Assembly (NCBI RefSeq): GCF_002531575.1 | Contig: NZ_NWTI01000028.1 | Location: 1-64,000, forward strand | Length of the DNA: 64,000 nucleotides | Reading direction: 5' to 3' | From: Bradyrhizobium sp. Y36 | Lineage (GTDB): Bacteria > Pseudomonadota > Alphaproteobacteria > Rhizobiales > Xanthobacteraceae | Shown here: piece after piece, positions 8,232 through 15,943 of the stretch | Layout of the letters: every line of letters begins with the position of its first letter | Position numbering within the stretch: position 1 is the first letter of the stretch | Translations under genes and position numbers: made by a program | The notes under the pieces: generated by a model | What the model was told of the DNA's origin: nothing | What the model saw: the letters and a program-made list of their open reading frames with translations, nothing else | Database searches by the model: none

Positions 8232-9677
8232 TCACAATTCCCGCGCATTCGAGAACGCAAAGCTCGACACCCGCCGCGTCGTCTCGTCCAGGATCAGCGT
8301 GCGCGTGATCGGGGGCTCGGCGCGCTGGGCGCAGTTTTCGCGCTCGCAGAGGCGGCAATTGACGCCGATCGGCGTGCCCTCGCTCTTCTCCAGGTCGATG
8401 CCGGCGGCATAGGTCAGGCGCGCGGCGTGGCGGATTTCGCAGCCGAGGCCAATGGCGAAGCGCGGTTGCGGCAGCGGATGCGGCGCGACGGGACGGCGCA
8501 CCATCTGCGCGATCGAGAAATAGCGCGTGCCGTCGGAGAGCTCGATCACCTGCTTGAGCAGGCGGTCGGGCGTGTCGAAGGTCGAGTGCACGTTCCACAA
8601 GGGACAGGTGCCGCCGAACTTCGAGAACGGGAACGTGCCGGACGAGAAGCGCTTGGAGACGTTGCCGGCATTGTCGACGCGGAGCAGGAAGAACGGAATG
8701 CCGCGCGCGTTCGGCCGTTGCAGGGTGGTGAGGCGGTGGCAGACCTGCTCGAAGCCGGAATTGAAGCGCTGCGCCAGCACGTGGATGTCGTAGTTGAGCG
8801 CTTCGGCGGCGGCCAGGAATGCCGGATAGGGCATCATCACGGCCGCCGCAAAGTAGTTGCCGAGCGTGATGCGGAACAGCCGGCGCGGCGCATCGTCGAG
8901 CGGGCCGGCGCGGCCGATGATGGTTTCCAGGGCTTGCGCGCATTCCCCCAAGCCCAGCTGGAAGGCGAGCTGGAACGCGCGGCCGGGCGGATCGACCAGC
9001 TCCGAGATCAGGAGCTGGCGGCGGTGACGATCGAAGCGGCGCAGCGTCTCGCGCATGACGTCGACGGGCATGATGCGGGTCTGGATCGAGTGCTTTTCCC
9101 GCAGCCGCGCCGCGAGCGCGGCATAGAGGCCCTCGGCCGGGACGTTCAGCTCGTCGCGGAGAGTCTCCGCGGCCTGCTCGAGTTCCGGAAAATAGTTGCG
9201 GTTGGCCTCGATCAGCTCGCGCACGCGCTCGACCGGATTGGCCTCATAGCGGGTGCCGACGTCGCGGTCGGCCATTTGCGCGGCCGCCAGCGTCTCGCCC
9301 TGGCGGGCCTCGGTATAGGCCGCATAGAGCCGTTGCAGCGCATGGGTGACGCCGGGGCAGAGCTCGGCGAGGTCGCGCAGCTCCTGCTTGGGCACGTCGA
9401 TCTGGCGGAACAGCGGATCGGAGAAGATCTCGTTCAGCTCGGCGAAGAATCGGTCCTCGTCGGCGGTGGCGAGGTCGCGCAGATCGAGATCGTAGGTCTC
9501 CGCAAGCCGCAGCAGGATCTGCGCCGTTACCGGGCGCTGGTTCCGCTCGATCAGGTTGACATAGCTCGGTGAGATCCCGAGCCCCTCGGCGATCTGGGTC
9601 TGCGACAGTCCCAATTGCTGCCGGATCCTGCGGAAGCGGGGGCCGACGAAGAGTTTCTTGCCGGATTCGGCAGCCAT
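8232..9677 (-). CDS. ScfR/RamB-like XRE-family regulator, probably of aceA
   Basis: A 481-residue regulator. Residues about 8-65 are an XRE helix-turn-helix (GPRFRRIRQQLGLSQTQIAEGLGISPSYVNLIERNQRP). The rest matches the short-chain fatty acyl-CoA regulator (ScfR, DUF2083) architecture, with a central IrrE/M78-like region lacking a clear HExxH and a C-terminal domain containing GVNCRLCERENCAQR. In actinobacteria the relative RamB controls isocitrate lyase and other glyoxylate and acetate genes. Here the gene is divergent from aceA with a 230-base shared spacer, so control of aceA is likely, probably with acyl-CoA as effector. The Cys cluster could bind metal or form the ligand pocket; this is inference. 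Confidence 0.88.
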   Translation of the reverse strand: MAAESGKKLFVGPRFRRIRQQLGLSQTQIAEGLGISPSYVNLIERNQRPVTAQILLRLAETYDLDLRDLATADEDRFFAELNEIFSDPLFRQIDVPKQELRDLAELCPGVTHALQRLYAAYTEARQGETLAAAQMADRDVGTRYEANPVERVRELIEANRNYFPELEQAAETLRDELNVPAEGLYAALAARLREKHSIQTRIMPVDVMRETLRRFDRHRRQLLISELVDPPGRAFQLAFQLGLGECAQALETIIGRAGPLDDAPRRLFRITLGNYFAAAVMMPYPAFLAAAEALNYDIHVLAQRFNSGFEQVCHRLTTLQRPNARGIPFFLLRVDNAGNVSKRFSSGTFPFSKFGGTCPLWNVHSTFDTPDRLLKQVIELSDGTRYFSIAQMVRRPVAPHPLPQPRFAIGLGCEIRHAARLTYAAGIDLEKSEGTPIGVNCRLCERENCAQRAEPPITRTLILDETTRRVSSFAFSNAREL

Positions 9678-9725
9678 GTCTCAGATCTCCGTGCGCGTGA
9701 AGGACAGTCTTGCTGACCTATATTT

Positions 9726-9771
9726 TTACAAGATTTACAAAATTACATCTATTACATGTTCCGATGTTACA
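9726..9771. promoter_or_regulatory. AT-rich spacer with five TTACA direct repeats between regulator and aceA
   Basis: TTACA starts at 9726, 9735, 9743, 9752 and 9767, giving spacings of 9, 8, 9 and 15 bases in a strikingly AT-rich stretch of this GC-rich window. The last two lie in TTACATGTTCCGATGTTACA. The spacer separates the divergent ScfR-like regulator and aceA, so these are candidate operator repeats and/or UP-like promoter sequence. Closer to aceA, GATGGCAAGCCATC (9867-9880) forms a small hairpin and GCCATC is repeated at 9881. No binding data; inference from position and repetition. Confidence 0.5.
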
Positions 9772-9907
9772 TGACATCACCAATAAAAAACAAGCCATCT
9801 ATACGAAGTTTCTGTTTTGGCGTTTAGCTTCTGACACGCATCTCGCAATGCAGTGTCAAGAATGTCGATGGCAAGCCATCGCCATCGTCAGCGAAAGGAT
9901 CAGTCAG

Positions 9908-11542
9908 ATGAACTACCAGCCGCGCGGCATCAGCACCCTCCAGGGCCCGTCGTCCTATCAGGACGAGGTCAAGGCAGCCCAGGCGCTCCTCGAGACCCAG
10001 CCGACCTGGAACGGCGTGTCGGCCGAGGCCGTCGCGCGCATGCGCCTGCAGAACCGTTTCAAGACCGGCCTCGACGTCGCCCGCTACACCGCGGCGCTGA
10101 TGCGGGCCGACATGGCGGCCTATGACAAGGACCCGACCAAGTACACCCAGTCGCTGGGCTGCTGGCACGGCTTCATCGCCCAGCAGAAGCTGATCTCGGT
10201 CAAGAAGCATTTCGGCGGCAAGACCGATCGCACCTATTTGTATCTCTCTGGCTGGATGATCGCGGCGCTGCGCTCCGAGTTCGGCCCGCTGCCCGACCAG
10301 TCGATGCACGAGAAGACCTCGGTGCCTGCGTTGATCGAGGAGCTCTACACCTTCCTGCGTCAGGCGGATTCCCGTGAGCTCAACGACATCTTCCGCCAGC
10401 TCGACAAGGCCCGCAAGGAAGGCGACAAGACCCGCGAGAAGGAGCTGATCGAGAAGATCGACAACTTCCAGACCCACGTCGTCCCCGTCATCGCCGACAT
10501 CGACGCCGGCTTCGGCAATGCGGAAGCGACCTATCTGCTCGCCAAGAAGATGATCGAAGCGGGCGCCTGCGCGCTGCAGATCGAGAACCAGGTCTCGGAC
10601 GAGAAGCAGTGCGGTCACCAGGACGGCAAGGTCACCGTGCCGCACGAGGTGTTCATCGCCAAGATCCGCGCCTGCCGCCACGCCTTCCTCGAGCTCGGCG
10701 TCGAAGACGGCATCATCGTCACCCGCACCGACTCGCTCGGCGCCGGCCTGACGCAGCAGATCGCCGTCAGCCACAAGCCCGGTGACATCGGCGACCAGTA
10801 CAACAGCTTCCTCGATTGCGAGGAAATCACCCCGGAGAACGCCCGTAACGGCGACGTCATCATCAACCGCAACGGCAAGATGATGCGTCCGAAGCGGCTG
10901 CCCTCCAACCTCTACCAGTTCCGCCCCGGCACCGGTGCAGACCGCTGCGTGCTCGATTGCATCACCTCGCTGCAGAACGGTGCCGACCTGCTCTGGATCG
11001 AGACCGAAAAGCCGCACATCGAGCAGATCGCCAGCATGGTCGACCGCATCCGCAAGGTCGTGCCGAACGCCAAGCTCGCCTACAACAACTCGCCGTCGTT
11101 CAACTGGACCCTCAACTTCCGTTGGCAGGTCTACGACGCGATGAAGGAAGCGGGCCAGGACGTCAGCAAGTACAACCGTGCCGAACTGATGAAGGCGGAG
11201 TACGACGACACGCCGCTGGCGAAGGAAGCCGACGAGCGCATCCGCACCTTCCAGGCGGATTCGGCCAAGCGCGCCGGCATCTTCCACCACCTGATCACGT
11301 TGCCGACCTACCACACGGCGGCGCTCTCGACCGACAATCTCGCCCGCGAGTATTTCGGCGAGCAGGGCATGCTGGGCTACGTCAAGAACGTCCAGCGCGC
11401 CGAGATCCGCCAGGGTATCGCCTGCGTGAAGCACCAGAACATGGCCGGCTCCGACATCGGTGACGACCACAAGGAGTACTTCGCCGGCGAGGCTGCCCTG
11501 AAGGCGGGCGGTGCCCACAACACGATGAACCAGTTCGGCTAA
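9908..11542 (+). CDS. aceA: Isocitrate lyase
   Basis: A 544-residue enzyme cleaving isocitrate to glyoxylate and succinate, the first step of the glyoxylate shunt, needed for growth on acetate and fatty acids. It is the long proteobacterial form also found in Pseudomonas, with catalytic KQCGHQDGKV placing the nucleophile at C235. The ends match that form (start MNYQPRGISTLQGPSSYQDE). The frame is open upstream to 9710, but the ATG at 9908, with AAAGGAT 13 bases before it, gives the conserved N-terminus. It is followed after 30 bases by the DUF4170 gene and then a terminator, so the two are probably cotranscribed. Regulation is likely from the divergent ScfR-like gene. Confidence 0.96.
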   Translation: MNYQPRGISTLQGPSSYQDEVKAAQALLETQPTWNGVSAEAVARMRLQNRFKTGLDVARYTAALMRADMAAYDKDPTKYTQSLGCWHGFIAQQKLISVKKHFGGKTDRTYLYLSGWMIAALRSEFGPLPDQSMHEKTSVPALIEELYTFLRQADSRELNDIFRQLDKARKEGDKTREKELIEKIDNFQTHVVPVIADIDAGFGNAEATYLLAKKMIEAGACALQIENQVSDEKQCGHQDGKVTVPHEVFIAKIRACRHAFLELGVEDGIIVTRTDSLGAGLTQQIAVSHKPGDIGDQYNSFLDCEEITPENARNGDVIINRNGKMMRPKRLPSNLYQFRPGTGADRCVLDCITSLQNGADLLWIETEKPHIEQIASMVDRIRKVVPNAKLAYNNSPSFNWTLNFRWQVYDAMKEAGQDVSKYNRAELMKAEYDDTPLAKEADERIRTFQADSAKRAGIFHHLITLPTYHTAALSTDNLAREYFGEQGMLGYVKNVQRAEIRQGIACVKHQNMAGSDIGDDHKEYFAGEAALKAGGAHNTMNQFG

Positions 11543-11572
11543 CGCAGCACGCTATTGGACAGGAGACTGACA

Positions 11573-11782
11573 ATGACCAAAGGCAGCAATTTCTGGGTGA
11601 TCGGCGGCGAGTTCGGTTCGATGAACTTCCACAAGCTCGTGGAAGGCTCGGCCCAGGTGCAGGGTCCGTTCAAGACCCGCAAAGAGGCCGAGGATGCCTG
11701 GCGCACGGTCTCGGAAGAGAACCGCCACAAGGCCGGCGTCCGCTTCTCGATCGTGGAAGAGCCCTCGCGCGTCTCGGCCTGA
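11573..11782 (+). CDS. DUF4170 domain-containing small protein
   Basis: A 69-residue protein with the DUF4170 pattern (NFWVIGGEFGSMNFHKLVEG, QVQGPFKTRKEAEDAWRTVSEE, VRFSIVEE), a compact alpha/beta domain of unknown function common in Alphaproteobacteria. It begins 30 bases after the aceA stop with GGACAGGAGACTGACA upstream of the ATG and is followed by a terminator. It is therefore probably the last gene of an aceA transcript, although this family often stands alone and the link to the glyoxylate shunt may be incidental. Confidence 0.88.
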   Translation: MTKGSNFWVIGGEFGSMNFHKLVEGSAQVQGPFKTRKEAEDAWRTVSEENRHKAGVRFSIVEEPSRVSA

Positions 11783-11813
11783 TCTCCCGACTTAAGAAGA
11801 CGTCCAAGGACGG

Positions 11814-11857
11814 ATGGTCCCATCCAGGCTCTGCCTGGGTGGGATCGTCTGTTTTTG
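11814..11857 (+). terminator. Rho-independent terminator of the aceA-DUF4170 unit
   Basis: A 16-bp stem, with three G-U pairs at the RNA level, is formed by ATGGTCCCATCCAGGC and GCCTGGGTGGGATCGT around a TCT loop. GTTTTT follows two bases after the stem. It lies 31 bases past the DUF4170 stop. Confidence 0.9.
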
Positions 11858-11966
11858 GTACAGGTGAAACGCCTGTGGGTGCCTCTAAGCCTCTGGAATT
11901 GTAGGTCTTTGCGGCGGGTGTGGTTGCTGATAGGTTAATGGGGATCAGTCGAGGACGAGGCCGCCA

Positions 11967-12524
11967 ATGTCAGAGCCCGAGACCAGCGGGACCCATCCCG
12001 GCCAGTCGCGCCCGGTGCGGCTGCGCGATGCGCTGTTGCGCGCGCGGATCGAGGCCGCCGACCGGACCGGCGTCGTCGTCGATCTCAGGGACGCCGAGGT
12101 GGCGCGGCTCGAGATCCTCAACGACGCGCTCGATCCCCTGTTCGCTCAGGTGCCTGACCGGATTGATCTGTTCGACCGCGGCATCAGCCAGGGCGATACG
12201 CCGCGACTCTGGATCGACGTCGTCGCCCACATCGTGATGGGGCGCGACAAGCGGATGTACCGCTTCGTCCAGGACACCCGGTTCGGCCGCATCGTGCTCG
12301 CCGAATCGCACGACACCGCAGCGATCGTCGAGGCCGTCACCGACTATGTCGCGCGCCGCATGGTCGAGCGCGAGCGCGCCATGGTGATCCCGCCCGAACC
12401 GCAAGCCCAGGCCGCTGAGCCGCCACCGCGCCGTTCGCGCTTCTGGCCGTTCGTGTTGGGCTTCCTGCTCGGTGCCGCCGCGCTGTTCGGATTTGCCTTG
12501 TTCGCGGCCTTGCGGAGCTGGTGA
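11967..12524 (+). CDS. C-terminally anchored membrane protein of unknown function
   Basis: A 185-residue protein I do not recognise. Residues 1-135 are soluble and mixed alpha/beta (RLRDALLRARIEAADRTGVV, then a DPLFAQVPDRIDLFDRGISQ segment). After a Pro/Arg-rich linker (PPEPQAQAAEPPPRRSRF) there is a single strong C-terminal helix (WPFVLGFLLGAAALFGFALF), so the bulk faces the cytoplasm in the manner of tail-anchored proteins. The gene stands alone between a terminator and repeat E. Confidence 0.75.
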   Translation: MSEPETSGTHPGQSRPVRLRDALLRARIEAADRTGVVVDLRDAEVARLEILNDALDPLFAQVPDRIDLFDRGISQGDTPRLWIDVVAHIVMGRDKRMYRFVQDTRFGRIVLAESHDTAAIVEAVTDYVARRMVERERAMVIPPEPQAQAAEPPPRRSRFWPFVLGFLLGAAALFGFALFAALRSW

Positions 12525-12533
12525 GGCATCTTG

Positions 12534-12624
12534 CCGTAGCCCGGATGGAGCGCAGCGCAATCCGGGGCCTTCGCGCGACGGACACAGGCGTCCCGGATTA
12601 TGCTGCGCTCCATCCGGGCTACGG
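12534..12624. repeat. Intergenic hairpin repeat, family E
   Basis: Perfect 23-bp outer arms (12534-12556 and 12602-12624, starting CCGTAGCCCGGATGGAGCGC) flank a middle containing CAATCCGGGG and TCCCGGATTA. It starts 10 bases after one stop codon and ends 10 bases before the stop of the convergent gene, so it may serve both as terminator. Only one copy of this family is in the window. Confidence 0.85.
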
Positions 12625-12633
12625 ACGGCCGAA

Positions 12634-13530
12634 CTAGATCAGCCTCACATGCTTGATACGTCCGATCTGATATCCCGTTCCCAGCCCCCGCACGGTCTGC
12701 TCGCAGCGCCAGCCCGCATTGTCCTTTTCGATGCTGAACAGATTGTACGCCGCCGCCGGGTAGTGGCCGTGCGCGAGCGCGGAGGCCGAGGGCACGCCGA
12801 GCGCGGGAATGTTGCCGTTGGGGCCTTCGAACCACATCGTCGAATGAATGTGGTCATGCCCGTGCAGGATCAGCTCGACGCCGTGGCGCTTCAGAACGGC
12901 CAGCAGATCGGCGGAGTCCGTCATGCGCTTCTGGCGCGCGGCGGACTTCAGCGGATGATGCACCAGCAGCACGCGGAAGACATCCTCGGAAGCGAGCCGT
13001 TCGAGCACCTGTTCGAGAGCCGCGAGCTGGTCGCGTCCGAGCGTGCCCGTCGCCATCAATGGCAGGGTCGGCACCGCGGTCGACAGGCTGATCAGCGCGA
13101 GCGGCCCGCGCCGGCGCACCGAGGGAAAGCCGATGCGGCCGTCGTCGCCCGCAAGATAGGGAGCAAACGTCTCGCCGAAGCGATGCGAGGTGGCGCGGAC
13201 ATAGGCGTCGTGATTGCCGGGAATCGTGGTGACGCGGTCGGGCGGGCCGACCTCGTCGAGCCAGGCGCGGGCCGGCGCGAACTCGGCGTCCAGCGCCAGG
13301 TTGACGAGATCGCCCGTCACCGCGATGTGGTCGGGCGCCTGCGCCTTCATGTCGGCGACCAGCGCGTCGAGCACCTCGCGGCGCTGGTATTTGTGGCGGT
13401 TGCGCGTCCAGTTGACGTAGCCGAGCGCGCGCTTGCCCGCGAGCTCGATCAGCCGCGGCTTCGGCAAGGGCGCTAGATGCGGATCGGACAGATGGGCGAG
13501 CGTGAAGGGAGCCAGCGTGTTGGGAGTCAT
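12634..13530 (-). CDS. Metallophosphoesterase (calcineurin-like)
   Basis: A 298-residue cytoplasmic phosphohydrolase with all metal-binding blocks in order: LSDPHLAP (DxH), VTGDLVNLA, IPGNHDAYV, LLVHHP and LILHGHDHIHS. These bind two metal ions and hydrolyse phosphomonoesters or diesters; class III cyclic-nucleotide phosphodiesterases have a similar arrangement, but specificity cannot be read from sequence. It is divergent from the NUDIX gene, with only 92 bases between the starts. Confidence 0.92.
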   Translation of the reverse strand: MTPNTLAPFTLAHLSDPHLAPLPKPRLIELAGKRALGYVNWTRNRHKYQRREVLDALVADMKAQAPDHIAVTGDLVNLALDAEFAPARAWLDEVGPPDRVTTIPGNHDAYVRATSHRFGETFAPYLAGDDGRIGFPSVRRRGPLALISLSTAVPTLPLMATGTLGRDQLAALEQVLERLASEDVFRVLLVHHPLKSAARQKRMTDSADLLAVLKRHGVELILHGHDHIHSTMWFEGPNGNIPALGVPSASALAHGHYPAAAYNLFSIEKDNAGWRCEQTVRGLGTGYQIGRIKHVRLI

Positions 13531-13622
13531 GGCGCGCGATTGCCTCGCTATTGCTCCGCTGTAATGGCAAGGTCGCGAGGACTGCGCAAGCAGCGCCTGA
13601 ACCGCGGAGTCGAGGAAGTCTG

Positions 13623-14114
13623 ATGGGAGAACGTCTGAACCGGGTCCGACGGAGATGCGAGCCGTTGCTGCGGCGATTCTTCCACGCCTATTTCCTCGTC
13701 GTCCGCGGCATGACGCTCGGCGTCCGGGCCGTGGTGCTGGATGCCGAGAACCGGGTGTTCCTGGTCAAGCACAGCTATGTCAGTGGCTGGCACCTGCCCG
13801 GCGGCGGCGTCGATCTCGGCGAGACCATGGAGCAGGCGATGCGGCGCGAGCTCAAGGAGGAGGGCGATATCGACCTCACCGGCGAAGCCGCGCTGCACGG
13901 CATCTTCCTCAACAGCCACGTCTCCCGCCGCGACCACGTCGCCGTCTACGTGGTCAGGCAGTTCAGGCAGGACCGTATCCCTGCGCCCAACCGCGAGATC
14001 ATCGAGTGCGGGTTCTTCGCGATCAATGCGCTGCCCGAGGGGACCACGCTTGGCACGCGGCGGCGGATCGCCGAAGTGCTTGATGGTCAGCCGCTGATTG
14101 CGACGTGGCGCTGA
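13623..14114 (+). CDS. NUDIX hydrolase
   Basis: A 163-residue NUDIX-fold protein. The Nudix box is GGGVDLGETMEQAMRRELKE followed by EGDIDL. It keeps the metal-binding RELKEE core, but the usual EExGU ending reads EEGDI, so the loop glycine is shifted by one position. I chose the ATG at 13623, preceded by GAGGAAGTC; the frame is open 24 codons further upstream. The substrate, some nucleoside diphosphate linked to another group, is unknown. It may be the first gene of a unit with the micro-ORF and glycosyltransferase downstream. Confidence 0.88.
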   Translation: MGERLNRVRRRCEPLLRRFFHAYFLVVRGMTLGVRAVVLDAENRVFLVKHSYVSGWHLPGGGVDLGETMEQAMRRELKEEGDIDLTGEAALHGIFLNSHVSRRDHVAVYVVRQFRQDRIPAPNREIIECGFFAINALPEGTTLGTRRRIAEVLDGQPLIATWR

Positions 14115-14156
14115 GGCCGGTCTGTGCTAGTAAGCTGCCCGAAAGAGCGCCTCCGG

Positions 14157-14312
14157 ATGACGATTGCCAAACCCAGCTTCAGCCTGATTTGCCTTGCGAT
14201 CACCGCCAGCAACATCGTCACGATGTTGCGCTGGAGCGAGGCGCGCATGCTGCCCCGGCAGGCCGCGCCGCACGGGCGCGAGCCGGCAAGCCTCGGAGCG
14301 TCGTCGCGATGA
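14157..14312 (+). CDS. Possible micro-protein coupled to the glycosyltransferase
   Basis: A 51-codon frame (MTIAKPSFSLICLAITASNI...) with one hydrophobic stretch and a basic C-terminus. Its TGA overlaps the ATG of the glycosyltransferase as ATGA (14309-14312), the usual sign of translational coupling in this window. The ribosome site is weak (CGCCTCCGG). It may encode a small membrane protein or merely act as a coupling leader. No family recognised. Confidence 0.45.
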   Translation: MTIAKPSFSLICLAITASNIVTMLRWSEARMLPRQAAPHGREPASLGASSR

Positions 14313-15244
14313 CCTCAACTCAACTTCGGATCGTGGTGCTGGTGCCCTGCTACAACGAGGAGGCGGCGGTCGCGACCGTCGTTGCCGATTTCCGCAAGGC
14401 GCTGCCCTCAGCCGCGATCTACGTCTACGACAACAATTCGCGCGACCGTACGGCAACCCTCGCGCGCGAAGCGGGTGCGATCGTGCGCAGCGAGCGTCGC
14501 CAGGGCAAGGGCCATGTCGTGCGCCGCATGTTCGCCGACGTCGAGGCCGACGTCTATGTGCTGGTCGACGGCGACGCCACCTACGACGCACCGAGCGCGC
14601 CGCGCATGATCGACAGGCTGCTCGACGATCACCTCGACATGGTCGTCGGCCTTCGCGTCGATCAGGTCCAGGCCGCCTACCGGCTCGGCCACCGCACCGG
14701 CAACCGCATGCTGACCGGCTTTCTGGCGTCGACCTTCGGTCATGCCTTCAAGGACATCCTGTCCGGCTACCGGGTGTTCTCGCGCCGCTTCGTCAAGTCC
14801 TTTCCGGTTCTCTCCGACGGCTTCGAGATCGAGACCGAGCTGGCCGTCTATGCGCTGGAACTGTCCCTGCCCGTTGCCGAGATCGAGACCCCCTATTACG
14901 CGCGCCCCGAAGGCTCGTTCTCCAAGCTCAACACCTGGCGCGACGGGTTTCGCATCCTCGGCACCATGCTCAAGCTCTACCGGTCGGAGCGGCCGCTGCG
15001 CTTCTTCACGGCGATCGGAATCCTGCTGGCGGCGGCCTCGGTGATCCTCGCGATCCCGGTTCTGATCACCTTCATCGAGACGGGCCTCGTGCCGCGCCTG
15101 CCGACCGCGGTGCTGGCGATGGGCCTGATGATCATGGCCCTGCTCTCGGTGTCGTCGGGGCTCGTTCTCGACACGGTGACGCGAGGGCGGCGGGAGATGA
15201 AGATGCTGGCCTACCTGTCCCAACCGGCGTTGAAAAGGAGCTGA
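14309..15244 (+). CDS. Family-2 glycosyltransferase with two C-terminal membrane helices
   Basis: A 311-residue GT-A enzyme. The nucleotide-sugar pocket is VVLVPCYNEEAAVATVV near the N-terminus with the acidic metal motif LVDGDATYD. Residues about 235-295 hold two membrane segments (FFTAIGILLAAASVILAIPV and AVLAMGLMIMALLSVSSGLV). This is the layout of polyprenyl-phosphate glycosyltransferases (DPM1/GtrB type), which charge undecaprenyl phosphate on the cytoplasmic face. The acceptor is not determined. The ATG at 14309 is supported by the overlap with the preceding micro-ORF and by the family N-terminus. Confidence 0.9.
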   Translation: MTSTQLRIVVLVPCYNEEAAVATVVADFRKALPSAAIYVYDNNSRDRTATLAREAGAIVRSERRQGKGHVVRRMFADVEADVYVLVDGDATYDAPSAPRMIDRLLDDHLDMVVGLRVDQVQAAYRLGHRTGNRMLTGFLASTFGHAFKDILSGYRVFSRRFVKSFPVLSDGFEIETELAVYALELSLPVAEIETPYYARPEGSFSKLNTWRDGFRILGTMLKLYRSERPLRFFTAIGILLAAASVILAIPVLITFIETGLVPRLPTAVLAMGLMIMALLSVSSGLVLDTVTRGRREMKMLAYLSQPALKRS

Positions 15245-15299
15245 GCGGCGTTGCTGCCCGATGGACCGCGCAGCGTTCAGGTGCTATCCCGCGATTGAC

Positions 15300-15818
15300 A
15301 TGACTGACCTTTCACTCACCATTCTTCCCGAAGCCGCCGGCGACGCTCAGGCGATCGAGCGGCTGCACGAACGTACCTTCGGTCCCGGCCGCTTCGTGCT
15401 CAGCGCCTACCGAATCCGCGAGCATGTCGACCATCTGCGCGAATTGTCCTTCACCGCCCGCATCGGTACGCTGCTGGTCGGCTCGGTCCGGCAATTGCCT
15501 GTGCTGGTCGGCGAGACGCCGGCGCTGCTGCTCGGGCCGCTCACGGTCGAGCCGCCGTTCCGCGGCCGCGGTGTCGGCCGTCTGTTGATGGAGCGCGCAC
15601 TCAAGGACGCGAGGGCGAACGGCCACCGTCTCGTGCTGCTGGTCGGCGACGAGCCCTATTACAGCCGTGTCGGATTCAAGCCGGTCCCGAAGGGCCGCGT
15701 CACCATGCCGGGTCCGGTGGACGCCGCGCGCATCCTGGTGTTCGAGCTCGTCGACGGCGCCTTCGAAGGCGTCTCGGGAGCGGTCGGCCCCGACTGGAGC
15801 AGGGCACGGGCAGGGTAG
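15300..15818 (+). CDS. GNAT family N-acetyltransferase
   Basis: A 172-residue GNAT. The acetyl-CoA binding motif A is LGPLTVEPPFRGRGVGRLLM, followed by HRLVLLVGDEPYYSRVGFKP, the motif B region typical of the predicted N-acetyltransferases YhbS and similar. The ATG at 15300 starts MTDLSLTILPE; an in-frame ATG at 15261 is less likely. It lies 55 bases after the glycosyltransferase stop. The substrate is unknown. Confidence 0.88.
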   Translation: MTDLSLTILPEAAGDAQAIERLHERTFGPGRFVLSAYRIREHVDHLRELSFTARIGTLLVGSVRQLPVLVGETPALLLGPLTVEPPFRGRGVGRLLMERALKDARANGHRLVLLVGDEPYYSRVGFKPVPKGRVTMPGPVDAARILVFELVDGAFEGVSGAVGPDWSRARAG

Positions 15819-15833
15819 CTCGGATGGCTTCAG

Positions 15834-15918
15834 TCATTGCGAGCGCAGCGAAGCAATCCAGGCTGCCTCCGCGGACAGACTCTGGATTGCTTCGTCGCAA
15901 GGGCTCCTCGCAATGACG
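15834..15918. repeat. Intergenic hairpin repeat, family B copy 2
   Basis: It starts TCATTGCGAGCGCAGCGAAG and ends GGGCTCCTCGCAATGACG, with inner arms GCAATCCAGGCTG and CTCTGGATTGC. This is the shorter form of the copy at 6049-6163. It lies between the stops of the convergent GNAT and TonB-receptor genes, starting 15 bases after one. Confidence 0.85.
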
Positions 15919-15943
15919 GCGAGTGCCGTCGGCCGACTCAAGC

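Noticed and set aside
9824..11518. A 564-codon open frame opposite aceA
   Set aside because: Same antisense artefact; the composition is typical of reversed coding sequence and no motif is present.
14105..14308. Upstream extension of the glycosyltransferase frame to 14105
   Set aside because: The extra 68 residues do not match the family and would overlap the NUDIX stop; the ATG at 14309 has the ATGA overlap.
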